From positions 124,001 to 188,000 of the forward strand of contig JADKGZ010000002.1 of the NCBI GenBank assembly GCA_016722025.1: a stretch of DNA of 64,000 bases. The letters run 5' to 3'. The stretch's first letter is position 1. The number at the start of each line of letters is the position of its first letter. The position numbers and the translations under genes are program-made. Shown piece after piece: positions 22,418-31,713 of the stretch. The notes under the pieces are model-generated. The model ran no database searches and was not told where the DNA came from. It saw only the letters and a program-made list of their open reading frames with translations. The stretch is from Acidimicrobiaceae bacterium (GTDB lineage Bacteria; Actinomycetota; Acidimicrobiia; Acidimicrobiales; Ilumatobacteraceae).

Positions 22418-24465
22418 CTACTTCTTCAGATCGGGCCGGCCGATGGCATCGAAGATCAGGTTGGCGTAGAACTGCTTGGCGTAGGCGGTGCGCAGGTGGA
22501 TGCCACCGTCGCTGGTGCTCAGCTCACCGAGGATCTGTTGCGCCTCCGCCTCCCAGTCCACCACCTTCACGTTGGGGTACTGCGCGGCGAGCGCCCGGAT
22601 GCGAGTGTTGTTGTCGGCGATCCATCCACGTGGCGCCTTCACGGTCAAGAACACGACCAGCGGCGTCAGATCGGGCGGCAATGCGGCCATGATGCGCGAG
22701 GCGTCTCGTCACTGACGCTGCCGTTGGTGCCGGTCTGGATGATGACCACTCGCCCCAGCTGCCCGCCGGCGCGGGTGAGCTCCACGATCTCGGCCACGTT
22801 CTTGCCTTGCCGGCTGACAGCCGCGTTCACCTGTATTCCGGCGGCCGTGAGCTGTGGCGCAGCACCGAGCATCACCGATTCGCCGATCGAGTACGGCGGC
22901 AGCAGATCGATGGGGCTCGGTGTGGTGACGGGCGCCGGCTCGGTGACAGCAGGTGTGGTGTCGCCCGGCTGCGAGGACTGCGAGACGGGCACCGTCGGCC
23001 TCACCGTCACCGGCGGGGCGGCCGTGACGGTGGCGCTCGCGATCTGCTCCTGGCCCTCCTCGCTGTCGCACGCCACCTGGCCTTCGCACAGCACATCGGC
23101 GGTGGCGATGCTGACGGTGGCGAAGCCGGCGAGCAGGGCGAACGTGGAACCGAGCACGAAGGTTCGCCGACGCCGCTGCACGGCAGCCTTGGTTCGGGGC
23201 TTGCGCTCGCCACGCATCCACTCGCCGAGGCGGCCTTGCCGCACGGGCAGCTCCACCAGCCGATAGCTGAGCTCGGTGATCGGGAGCGCGATGAGCAACG
23301 CGGTGAGGAACTGCCGCAGTGACAGCTGCTGCCCCGGTTCGCGGATGATCTGGTAGATCGGCCAGTGGTAGAGGTAGAGCCCATAGCTGCGGGTGCCCAC
23401 CCAGTGCAACGGCCTGATGCCCAGCAGCCGACCGATCCATGCTCGGCGGTGAGTGGCAGCGGCAATGATCGCGACGGTGCACACGCCGGTGAGCAGGAAG
23501 CCGCCACGGAACAGCCACGGGTCGTACTCGTTGGTGAGCTCGTTGACCAGTTCCAGCCGGTTCATCATCAACGCCAGGCCGAGCAGGCCGAGCAGGCCGA
23601 GCAGGTCGATGCGCCGCCCGCGTGTGCGCAACGGGCCGCGCATGATCGCCACCGGCCGCCAGATCAGGGCGAAGGCCGCGCCCAGCATCAACCCACCCGC
23701 GCGAGTGACGGTGCTGAGGTAGAGCGCTTCGTTGACGTTGATGCAGTGACCGAAGACCGACAGGTACCCGTGGCTGTCGCCGGCGCCGCACGACGGTGCG
23801 TTGGTGACCGGGTCGGCGCCGATGAACACGGTGCCACTGATGTAGAGCGCCGCCACCAGCGCGGCCACGAACAGGCTGGCCCACAGCAACCACAGGGCCA
23901 CGCGGGGCAGACGGTCGCCACGCTTGCGCAGCAGCACCACCATCACCAGTGGCCAGACCAGGTAGAACTGCTCCTCCACGGCGAGCGACCACAGGTGGCG
24001 CAACGGCGCGAAGTTGGCAGAGGCGGTGTAGCCCTGCCCCACCCAGATCTGGAACCAGTTGCTGTTGTAGAACGTGCCCGCCAGCAGGTCGCCACGCGCC
24101 CGGCCCATCGGTCGGGTGTTGAACAGCGACATGTAGATGGCCAGCGAGCCCATCATCACGAACAGCGCAGGCAGCAGCCGACGGGCACGCCGCATCCAGA
24201 ACTGGCCCAACCGGACCCGACCGGTGCGTTCCTTCTCCGACAGCAGGAGCAGCGTGATGAGGTAGCCGGAGATGACGAAGAACACCTCGACACCGAGGAA
24301 GCCACCACTGAGCCAGGTGTGGTTGGCGTGGTAGAGCAGCACCGCCGTGACAGCGATCGCGCGCAGGCCATCGAGTCCCGGGAGGTACGGGACACGACTG
24401 ATCTGGTTGCGCAGCGTCGGGTGGGTCAACCGCTCGTCGACGGCGGTGGCGGTGGGGGCAGCCAT
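22418..24465 (-). CDS. OafA/YrhL-type acyltransferase with SGNH tail, copy 2 (frameshifted)
   Basis: A paralog of the neighbouring acyltransferase, 682 residues after correction, with the same order: about ten membrane helices, a Thr/Pro-rich linker and an external SGNH-like domain. Shared motifs are RVPYLPGLDGLRAIAV, LLYHANHTW, LRHLWSLAVEEQFYLVWPL and GTRSYGLYLYHWPIYQI; the tail has GESVMLGAAPQL, GTNGSVSDE and DGGIHL. A missing G at about 22705 breaks the frame right after GSVSDE, and the last 90 residues lie in the other frame. Both copies are on the minus strand with 42 bases between them and probably share a transcript. Confidence 0.88.
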
Positions 24466-24582
24466 TCGGGTCTCCAGTATCGCCGACCACGACCCCCACG
24501 CACCGTCATCGCCCTGTCATCGGCGGCGGTGGCGCGGGTGGCGTGCCGGGCGGCCCGGGGCAGGCTGTTCGGCAGGCACTGG

Positions 24583-24630
24583 CCCCGGGGGGGGGGCCCC
24601 CCGGGGGAGGGGGCGTCCCCGGGGGGCGCC
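24583..24630. repeat. G/C homopolymer tract
   Basis: Almost pure G and C: ten consecutive Gs (24587-24596), six Cs (24597-24602), then two G5 blocks separated by an A and another C4-G6 block. It lies between the terminator of the aldehyde dehydrogenase gene and the acyltransferase start. No coding meaning is apparent, and its exact length should be distrusted. Confidence 0.8.
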
Positions 24631-24675
24631 CAAACGAAAGAGCCACGCCCGGCGATCACTCGCGGGGCGTGGCTC
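24631..24675 (-). terminator. Intrinsic terminator of the aldehyde dehydrogenase gene
   Basis: Read on the minus strand, the 11-base arm GAGCCACGCCC pairs perfectly with GGGCGTGGCTC across a 14-base loop, and TTTCGTTTG follows. It lies 24 bases after the aldehyde dehydrogenase stop. Confidence 0.75.
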
Positions 24676-24698
24676 GGCGCGCCGAACTGCAGCCGTCG

Positions 24699-26114
24699 CT
24701 ACAGCTGCAGCGACTTGACCTCGAGGAACTCCTCCAGGCCGAAGGTGCCGGCCTCGCGACCGAGGCCGCTCTGCTTGTAGCCGCCGAACGGGGCCATCAC
24801 GTTGAAGGCACCACCGTTCACCTCCACCTGGCCGGCGCGGATCTTGCGGGCCACCGCCTTGGCATGGTCGGCCTCGCCCCACACACCACCGGCGAGGCCG
24901 TAGATGGTGTCGTTGGCGATCTCGATGGCTTCCTCCTCCGTGTCGTAGGGGATGATCGACAGCACCGGGCCGAAGATCTCCTCGTTGGCGATGGTCATCG
25001 TGCGCGTGACGTTGCTGAACACCGTGGGTGCGACGTAGTAGCCCTGCTCGAGGCCCTCCGGGCTTGCCGGGCCGCCGGTGAGCAGCGTCGCGCCCTCGTC
25101 GATGCCCTTCTGGATGAAGCCCCGCACGCGCTCGCGCTGAGCGGCGGAGACGAGCGGCCCGATGCGGCTGCTCGAGTCGAACGGGTTGCCGGGGGTGAAC
25201 GCGGCAGCGGTGGCCGCGGCGATGCCCTCGACCTCCGCGAGGCGGTCGCGGGGCACGAGCATGCGGGTGAGCGCGGTGCAGGTCTGGCCGCTGTTGAGGA
25301 AGCACTTGCCCACGCCGTCGGCGACGGCCTTGGCGAAGTCGGCGTCGGCGAGGATGACGTTGGCGCTCTTGCCACCGAGCTCGAGCGACACCTTCTTCAC
25401 GGTCTGGCTGGCGACCTCGGCCACGCGCTTGCCGGCGCGCGTGCTGCCGGTGAAGCTGACCATGTCGACGTCGGGGTGCGCCGAGATGGCCTCACCGACG
25501 ACCGGACCGATGCCGGTGACCAGGTTGAACACGCCGGCGGGCAGGCCGGCCTCGGCGATGACCTCGGCAAGGATGAACGCGTTGATCGGTGCGACTTCCG
25601 ACGGCTTGAGCACCACCGTGTTGCCGGCAGCCAGGGCCGGGGCGACCTTCAGTGCGATCTGGTGCAGCGGGTAGTTCCAGGGCGTGATGCAGCCGACGAC
25701 GCCGATGGCTTCACGCACGACCAGCGAGTTGCCGACCTGCTTCTCGAACTCGTAGCTGCCCAGCAACTGCGCGGCGATGGCGAAGTTGGCCTTGGGCAAC
25801 CCGGCCTGGATGAGGTTGCTGAGGAAGAGCGGCATGCCCACTTCCTTGGCGATGGTGGAGGCGATCTCGTCGGTGCGGGCTTCGAGGCCGGCGTGGATCT
25901 TCATCAGGTAGGCCGCGCGCTCTTCCTTGGGCAGCGCGCTCCATGCGGGGAAGGCGGCCTTGGCCGCGGCGACGGCTGCATCGACGTCGGCAGCAGTGCC
26001 TTCGGGGATGGTGGCGATCACTTCTTCGGTGGCCGAATCGGTGACCGACAGGGTGTCGGTGCCGGAAGATGGCACCCACTGGCCGTTGATGTAGAGCTTC
26101 TCGTATGCAGTCAT
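24699..26114 (-). CDS. NAD(P)-dependent aldehyde dehydrogenase
   Basis: Oxidises an aldehyde to a carboxylic acid, 471 residues, normal for the family. The Rossmann/PWNYP region (ITPWNYPLHQ), the nucleotide-binding SFTGSTRAGKRV, the general-base glutamate in LELGGKSANV and the nucleophilic cysteine in NSGQTCTALTR are all intact. The C-terminal PFGGYKQSGLGREAG is standard. The substrate cannot be deduced; the nearest relatives in actinobacteria act on aliphatic or betaine-type aldehydes. Followed by its own terminator and preceded by metF 31 bases upstream on the same strand, so they may share a transcript. Confidence 0.93.
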   Translation of the reverse strand: MTAYEKLYINGQWVPSSGTDTLSVTDSATEEVIATIPEGTAADVDAAVAAAKAAFPAWSALPKEERAAYLMKIHAGLEARTDEIASTIAKEVGMPLFLSNLIQAGLPKANFAIAAQLLGSYEFEKQVGNSLVVREAIGVVGCITPWNYPLHQIALKVAPALAAGNTVVLKPSEVAPINAFILAEVIAEAGLPAGVFNLVTGIGPVVGEAISAHPDVDMVSFTGSTRAGKRVAEVASQTVKKVSLELGGKSANVILADADFAKAVADGVGKCFLNSGQTCTALTRMLVPRDRLAEVEGIAAATAAAFTPGNPFDSSSRIGPLVSAAQRERVRGFIQKGIDEGATLLTGGPASPEGLEQGYYVAPTVFSNVTRTMTIANEEIFGPVLSIIPYDTEEEAIEIANDTIYGLAGGVWGEADHAKAVARKIRAGQVEVNGGAFNVMAPFGGYKQSGLGREAGTFGLEEFLEVKSLQL

Positions 26115-26145
26115 GGTGTGACTGTAGGCACCAGTGCCCGCTGAG

Positions 26146-27006
26146 CTACAACGCAGGTCGCAGGCCGAGGTTGCGGAAGATCTCGCGCGTGGCCCAGCTG
26201 CGGTTGAGCGCGTAGAAGTGCAGCCCCGGCGCGCCTTCGTCGATCAGCCGCGCGCAGAGCTCGGTGGCGAGATCGACGCCGATGCGTTCGGCCGCGTCGA
26301 GGTTGTCGCCGGCCTTCTCCATCGCCTCGATCACCCAACCGGGCACCTCGGCGCCGCTCATGTGCGCCATGCGCGTGATCTGCCCCAGGTTGCTGATCGG
26401 CATGATGCCCGGCAGGACCGGTTTGGTGACGCCGAGCGACGCGAGCTCGTCGATCATCACCAGGTAGTGCTCGATGTCGAAGAAGAACTGGGTGATCGCG
26501 AAGTCGGCGGCGGCCAGCTTGTTGGCCAGGTGCTGGCGGTCGGTGCCACGATCGGGTGAGCGTGGGTGCAGCTCGGGATGAGCCGCGACACCGACGGAGA
26601 ACCCGCCGAACTCGCGCACGTCGTCGACCAGCTCCATGCTGAAGCGGTAGTCGCTCTCCGTCTCGCCGTCGGCAGGCAGATCGCCGCCGAGGGCGAGGAT
26701 GTTCTCCACCCCTTCGGCGCGGTAGTCGGTGAGGATGGCACGGATGTCGTCGCGTGTGTGGCCGGCGCAGGTGAGATGAGCCATCGGCGAGATGGAGGTC
26801 TGCCGCCGCACCCAGCTGACCAGGTCGGCGGTGCGCGTGCGAGTGCTGCCACCGGCGCCGTACGTGACGCTCACGAAGTCGGGCGCGAGGTGCTCGAGCT
26901 CGGAGATGGTGCGGCCGAGGCTGAGCCACCCGGCTTCGTGCTTGGGAGGGAAGAACTCGACCGAGTAGGTGGGCCCGGCCGCGAGGAGGTCGGAGATGCG
27001 AGCCAC
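26146..27006 (-). CDS. metF: Methylenetetrahydrofolate reductase
   Basis: Reduces 5,10-methylene-tetrahydrofolate to 5-methyl-tetrahydrofolate for methionine synthesis; FAD-dependent beta/alpha barrel of 286 residues. Catalytic Glu is in SVEFFPPK near the N terminus. Other family stretches are VSVTYGAGGSTR, HLTCAGHTRDDI, NILALGGDLP and the FAD/folate loop ITQFFFD. The start at 27006 (MARISDLLAAG) leaves 69 bases to the divergent DUF2510 gene. Confidence 0.94.
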   Translation of the reverse strand: MARISDLLAAGPTYSVEFFPPKHEAGWLSLGRTISELEHLAPDFVSVTYGAGGSTRTRTADLVSWVRRQTSISPMAHLTCAGHTRDDIRAILTDYRAEGVENILALGGDLPADGETESDYRFSMELVDDVREFGGFSVGVAAHPELHPRSPDRGTDRQHLANKLAAADFAITQFFFDIEHYLVMIDELASLGVTKPVLPGIMPISNLGQITRMAHMSGAEVPGWVIEAMEKAGDNLDAAERIGVDLATELCARLIDEGAPGLHFYALNRSWATREIFRNLGLRPAL

Positions 27007-27075
27007 TGCGCACAGCCTTGCTCATGTGCGCACGTCTCGCATGGCACGCTGTACGAAATCTCAAAGGGGTGCGCG

Positions 27076-28383
27076 ATGGCAGAGCAGGCAGCGGGCTGGT
27101 ACAACGATCCGTACGGACGGTTTCAGCAGCGGCACTGGGATGGCACCGCCTGGACGGAGCACGTGGCCACCAACGGCGTGCAGCAGGTCGATCCCATGGG
27201 GGCCAGCACGGTCGTGCCCTTCGCCACGCCGGCCAGCGCGTTCCGGTCGCCGGCGGGCGACGCTCGCACCGCGCACGGTTTCGCCGCCACGGCGGATCTC
27301 AGCGACCCGAACGCGCAGGCACCCCTGCCGCAACCACCTGCCGAGGGCAATCTCGTCACACGCTTCCTCGACGGCATGGGCGACGACGCCCGCCTCCGCC
27401 CACGGCCGAGCCTGCGCACCGCACTGGCCGGCATCGGCGGAGTGATGGTGGCGGTCGGCCTGTTGATCGCCGTCGTCGGCGAGAACGCGAGCCGAGGAAA
27501 GCTGGCAGGCGTGTCGCTGGTGCTGCTGCTGGCCGCACTCGTGCTGCGACTGCTGGTGAAGATCCCCGAGGTGCAGGCCGCCGCCGTCGGCATGGCAGTG
27601 GTTGCGATCCCAACGTTCGCCGGGGCCGCCACCATCAGCGATGGCAGCGGTGGAGCGCTCACGTACCTGCTGGGTGCCGCACTGTTCCTTGCCGCATGGG
27701 CACTGAAGGGCTTCCGCGGTCGCACGCTGCTGTTGGGGCTCGGGCTGCTCACCATGGTCGGCGTGTTCAGCACGCTCATCTCCGACGTGAGCCAGGACAA
27801 GTGCGAGACGTACATCGAGGACAACGACTTCGACCGATACTTCGAGGAGTGTCAGAGCTACGTCTCCGACGGCAGCGCCGGCAACCTGTTCCTTCCCAAC
27901 TCGGTCACCGACAACCTCGGCGACCAAGGCATCGTCTACCTCGTCAGTGCTGCCGTGCTGTTGGCCGCCACCTGGTGGCTGGATCGACGCGGCTACCACG
28001 GCACCGGTACCGGCACCGTGGTCGCAGGCCTCATCTCCGCGGTCGCCGGGGCTGCGCTGCTGGCCGACGAGTTCGGCGACACCGGCGGCCCGATCATGGT
28101 GGTGGTCGTCGGCGTGCTGGTCTGCCTGGTCGGCGCGCACGGTGCTCGACGATCCACGACGTGGTGGGGTGCGCTGCTGGCCTCGATCGGTGCGGTCGCG
28201 TTCGTGGCCGTGCAATGGGAGCCGCAGTCGGTGAGCAGCACCGGCGGCGTCGCCATCGTCACCGGCGCGGTGTTGATCGTTGCGCCGCTGATCGGCGCCC
28301 CGCTCCGTCGGGCGCTCGCGCAGCGGGCCGACGATGGCGATGGCCACCCGCCGACCGGCGCGTTCGACCCGCCGGTGGCCTGA
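27076..28383 (+). CDS. DUF2510 polytopic membrane protein
   Basis: A 435-residue protein with an N-terminal DUF2510 motif (AGWYNDPYGRFQQRHWDGTAW, residues 5-25), a short low-complexity linker, and about ten hydrophobic helices between residues 115 and 415. The loop near residues 238-275 is outside, acidic and contains two cysteines. DUF2510 is widespread at the N terminus of actinobacterial membrane proteins and has no assigned function; the WYxDP and WDGTxW residues are all present here. ATG 27076 follows AAGGGGTGCGCG. Role unknown. Confidence 0.8.
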   Translation: MAEQAAGWYNDPYGRFQQRHWDGTAWTEHVATNGVQQVDPMGASTVVPFATPASAFRSPAGDARTAHGFAATADLSDPNAQAPLPQPPAEGNLVTRFLDGMGDDARLRPRPSLRTALAGIGGVMVAVGLLIAVVGENASRGKLAGVSLVLLLAALVLRLLVKIPEVQAAAVGMAVVAIPTFAGAATISDGSGGALTYLLGAALFLAAWALKGFRGRTLLLGLGLLTMVGVFSTLISDVSQDKCETYIEDNDFDRYFEECQSYVSDGSAGNLFLPNSVTDNLGDQGIVYLVSAAVLLAATWWLDRRGYHGTGTGTVVAGLISAVAGAALLADEFGDTGGPIMVVVVGVLVCLVGAHGARRSTTWWGALLASIGAVAFVAVQWEPQSVSSTGGVAIVTGAVLIVAPLIGAPLRRALAQRADDGDGHPPTGAFDPPVA

Positions 28384-28433
28384 GCCGGTCGCGGGCAGGT
28401 CGCTGCCGGTGGCGAACCGGTCGTGCTGGCGGT

Positions 28434-29939
28434 TCAGTGACGGAAGTGGCGCTCGCTGGTGAACACCATGGCGATGCCGTGGTCGTTCGCCGCGGCGATC
28501 ACCTCCACGTCGCGCATGCTGCCGCCGGGCTGGATGACGGCCTTGATGCCGGCCGCAGCAGCAGCGTCGAGGCCGTCGCGGAACGGGAAGAAGGCATCGC
28601 TGGCACAGACACCACCGCTCGCCCGCCCGGCCGATCGGTCGGCGGCGATGCGCGCACTGTCGAGTCGGTTCTGCTGGCCGGCGCCGATCCCCAGTGCCCT
28701 GCCGTCCTTGGCGTACACGATGGCGTTGCTGCTGACCACCGCACACACCTGCCACGCGAACTCGAGGTCGGCCCACTGCTCGGGAGTGGGTTGGGTTGCG
28801 GTGACCACCTGCCAGGTCGAGCGATCGGGCGAGACGGTGTCGGCCTGCTGCACCAGCAAGCCACCGTCGATGGACCGCATGTCGAGCGCGACACCGTGCG
28901 GCGCATGCGCAGTGAGCACGCGCAGGTTCGGCTTCGACGCGAACACCTCCAACGCGTCGGCATCGAACGCAGGCGCCACCACCACCTCGGTGAACACCGG
29001 TGCCAACGCCTCGGCGACGATGCGCGTGACCGGCCGGTTGAGCGCGACGATGCCACCGAAGGCACTGACCGGGTCGCACGCGTTGGCCTGCGCATAGGCC
29101 TGCTCGATGGTGTCGGCCACCGCCACGCCGCACGGGTTGGCGTGCTTCACGATCACGCAAGCCGGCCTGCCGAAGCGCTGCACCAGCTTCCACGCTGCCT
29201 CGGTGTCGTAGAGGTTGAGGTAGCTCAGCTCCTTGCCCTGGTGCTGCACTGCGGTGTCCCACCAGCTGGTGCCGCCGGCCAGGCGATAGCGAGCACCTTC
29301 CTGATGCGGGTTCTCGCCGTAGCGCAGCGGCTGTGCGCGCTCGAGCGACAGGTGCAGCCCGGCGGGCAGCACCTCCGGCGAGTCGGGTGACGGGGCGTCG
29401 AACCAGTTGGCGATGGCCGCGTCGTAAGCGGCGATGGCCGCGAACGCGTCACGCGCCAGGCGCCGTCGGGTCGCCGCGGTGAGGGCGCCGTGCGCCGTGA
29501 TCTCGGCGAGCACCGCGTGGTAGTCGGCAGGGTTCACCACCACACCGACATGCGCATGGTTCTTGGCCGCGGCACGCACCATGGCCGGGCCACCGATGTC
29601 GATGAGCTCGATGCTGGGGTTGCTGCTGAACGGGTACAGGTTCACCACCACCAGCGCGATGGGCTCGATGTCGTGCGCCGTCATGTCGGCCTGGTGCTGC
29701 TCGTTGGTGGGGTCGGCCAACAAGCCACCGTGCACCTTCGGGTGCAACGTGACGACTCGATGATCGAGGATTGCCGGCAGCCCGGTGAGGTCGGCGAGGT
29801 CGGTGACGGGCACGCCGGCCGCTGCCACCGCGGCAGCGGTACCACCACTGCTGACCAGGCGCCACCCGGCACGATGCAGACCCTCGGCGAGCTCGACGAT
29901 GCCGGCCTTGTCGAACACGGAGAGCAGCGCAATGGGCAT
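28434..29939 (-). CDS. purH: Bifunctional AICAR transformylase / IMP cyclohydrolase
   Basis: Last two steps of purine biosynthesis, AICAR to FAICAR to IMP, 501 residues. The N-terminal cyclohydrolase domain (about 1-190) shows LLSVFDKAGIVELA and SSGGTAAAV, TLHPKVHGGLLAD and VVVNLYPF. The transformylase part contains LRYGENPHQEGARY and VIVKHANPCGVAVAD with the catalytic Lys-His pair, SDAFFPFRDGLD and VIQPGGSMRD, plus the C-terminal FTSERHFRH. All expected catalytic residues are seen. Lone on the minus strand with a divergent small membrane protein. Confidence 0.95.
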   Translation of the reverse strand: MPIALLSVFDKAGIVELAEGLHRAGWRLVSSGGTAAAVAAAGVPVTDLADLTGLPAILDHRVVTLHPKVHGGLLADPTNEQHQADMTAHDIEPIALVVVNLYPFSSNPSIELIDIGGPAMVRAAAKNHAHVGVVVNPADYHAVLAEITAHGALTAATRRRLARDAFAAIAAYDAAIANWFDAPSPDSPEVLPAGLHLSLERAQPLRYGENPHQEGARYRLAGGTSWWDTAVQHQGKELSYLNLYDTEAAWKLVQRFGRPACVIVKHANPCGVAVADTIEQAYAQANACDPVSAFGGIVALNRPVTRIVAEALAPVFTEVVVAPAFDADALEVFASKPNLRVLTAHAPHGVALDMRSIDGGLLVQQADTVSPDRSTWQVVTATQPTPEQWADLEFAWQVCAVVSSNAIVYAKDGRALGIGAGQQNRLDSARIAADRSAGRASGGVCASDAFFPFRDGLDAAAAAGIKAVIQPGGSMRDVEVIAAANDHGIAMVFTSERHFRH

Positions 29940-30042
29940 GCCACGAATGTACGTCGCAGCTGATGGTGCGCGATGGACGTCTTAACAAGGTGTACGGTTC
30001 GAACACCTGAGTCATCATCGATCAGCACACTTGGAGGCATCC

Positions 30043-30607
30043 GTGGATCTCAGCAAAATCAGCAAGGGCGGCCAGATCTGGGCGGGAGCAGGCATCGTCT
30101 TCTTCATCGCCTCCTTCCTGCCGTGGTACACCGCCGAGTACAAGGGCGTCTCCGGAATCGGTGGCGCGTCGGTCGATGCCAACGCCTGGGGCGACCTCGG
30201 GTTCCTCTGGGGCAGCCTGTGGGCGCTGCTCTTCCTCGCCGGCATCGCGCTGCTCGTGCTCCCTGCGTTCGGGGTTGCGGTGCCCAAGCTGCCGGCCGTT
30301 GCCTACATGGCGGTCGCCGGCCTGGCAACCGTGTTCACGCTCCTGAAGCTGCTCATCGGCGAAGACGACGCCCCCGAGTTCGGCATCACCGTCGACGCCT
30401 CCTTGGGGCTCTATCTCGCCATCGTCGCGGCCGCCGCAGCTGCGTTCGGCGGCTTCATGATGTTCAAGGAGTCCGGTGGCGAGCTCAACGACCTCAAGGA
30501 CATGAACAAGCTCAAGGGTCAGTTCGGTGGCAACACCGGTGGCGGCACCCCCCGCCCCCGCCGCTCCCGGCATGAGCCCGCCCCCGCCCCCGCCCCCGAT
30601 GGGCTGA
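30043..30607 (+). CDS. Small four-helix membrane protein with proline-rich tail (frameshifted)
   Basis: Not recognised as a named family. About 187 residues with four hydrophobic helices (roughly 14-32, 60-80, 88-108, 127-147), then a hydrophilic tail (ESGGELNDLKDMNKL) and a Pro/Gly end. An extra C in the run 30549-30554 appears to break the frame at GGGTP; correcting it gives a tail ending in MSPPPPPPPMG and a stop at 30607. Without correction the frame reads on into nonsense. GTG 30043 has GGAGG six bases upstream. A terminator follows at once. Confidence 0.7.
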
Positions 30608-30627
30608 GGCAAGCGACAACAACGCAC

Positions 30628-30656
30628 AGAGCCCCGCCTCCGGGCGGGGCTCTTTC
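30628..30656 (+). terminator. Intrinsic terminator of the small membrane protein gene
   Basis: Arms AGAGCCCCGCC and GGCGGGGCTCT (30628-30638 and 30643-30653) with tetraloop TCCG, followed by TTTCG. Lies 20 bases after the corrected stop, which supports that stop. Confidence 0.85.
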
Positions 30657-30785
30657 GCGTCTGCAACCGCCGGCAGCAGTGCCCGGCACACTTCGGGCCC
30701 AACCGATGAATGCACGGAACCGCACGTGACGACCATTGAATTCACGGTTCGGGTCCGAAGTACCTGGCGCTAGTGTCGAGCAGTC

Positions 30786-31712
30786 ATGCCCGAGCCGCTC
30801 ATCGTCGCCCACCAACTGGTCAAGCGCTTCGGCGACTTCACGGCCGTCGACGGCATCGACGTGCAGGTGCAGCCCGGCGAGGTGTTCGGCTTCCTCGGCC
30901 CCAACGGCGCCGGCAAGAGCAGCACGATGCGCATGATCGGCTGCGTCAGCCCGGTCACCTCCGGCAGCTTGCGCCTGTTCGGCCTCGACCCGGCCACCCA
31001 TGGCGCCAAGATCCGCGCCCGCATCGGCGTGGTGCCGCAGCTCGACACGCTCGACACCGAGCTGAGCGTGCAGGAGAACCTGTGGCTCTACGGTCGCTTC
31101 TTCGACCTGCCGCGCGCCGAGGCCAAGCGGCGGGCTGTCGAACTGCTCGAGTTCGCACAGCTCAGCGACCGTGCCGACAGCGTGGTCGACAACCTCAGCG
31201 GCGGCATGAAGCGCCGGCTCTCCATCGCCCGCTCGCTGATCAACAACCCCGAGCTGCTGCTGCTCGACGAGCCCACCACCGGCCTCGACCCGCAGGCGCG
31301 GCACGTGCTGTGGGACCGCCTGTACCGGCTGAAGCAAGAAGGCGTCACACAGGTGCTCACCACGCACTACATGGACGAGGCCGAGCAGCTGTGCGACCGG
31401 CTGGTGGTGATGGACCACGGCCGCATCGTGGCCGAGGGTTCGCCGCGCTCGCTGATCGAGCAGTGGTCCACTCGCGAGGTGCTCGAGCTGCGCTTTCCGG
31501 CCGGCACCAACGACACCAACGCCGCGCAGCTGGCAGGCATCGGTGAACGCCAGGAGCTGCTGCCCGACCGCGTGCTGGTGTACGCGCACGACGGCGAGGC
31601 AGCGTTGGTGGAGGCGCACGCACGCGGGCTGCAGCCCGAGAGCGCGCTGGTGCGGCGCGCCAGCCTGGAAGATGTGTTCCTGCTGCTCACCGGTCGCAGC
31701 CTGGCGGATTGA
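30786..31712 (+). CDS. ABC exporter ATPase (NodI/DrrA-like)
   Basis: ATP-binding subunit, 308 residues, of an ABC-2 exporter. Walker A is GPNGAGKSS (residues 39-47), Q-loop region IGVVPQLDTLD, signature LSGGMKRRLSIARSL, Walker B LLLLDEPTTGLDP, H-loop LTTHYMDEAEQ. An extension of about 80 residues follows the ATPase domain, as in NodI-type proteins. It heads a three-gene operon with two permeases; spacing to the next gene is one base after the stop. Substrate not deducible. Confidence 0.93.
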   Translation: MPEPLIVAHQLVKRFGDFTAVDGIDVQVQPGEVFGFLGPNGAGKSSTMRMIGCVSPVTSGSLRLFGLDPATHGAKIRARIGVVPQLDTLDTELSVQENLWLYGRFFDLPRAEAKRRAVELLEFAQLSDRADSVVDNLSGGMKRRLSIARSLINNPELLLLDEPTTGLDPQARHVLWDRLYRLKQEGVTQVLTTHYMDEAEQLCDRLVVMDHGRIVAEGSPRSLIEQWSTREVLELRFPAGTNDTNAAQLAGIGERQELLPDRVLVYAHDGEAALVEAHARGLQPESALVRRASLEDVFLLLTGRSLAD

Positions 31713-31713
31713 C

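Noticed and set aside
20489..23266. A plus-strand open frame of about 900 codons
   Set aside because: It is antisense to the two acyltransferase genes, which carry full family motifs.
30541..30729. A longer proline/arginine-rich C terminus of the small membrane protein
   Set aside because: It would read through a strong terminator hairpin; an extra C in the run at 30549 explains it and gives a natural stop at 30607.
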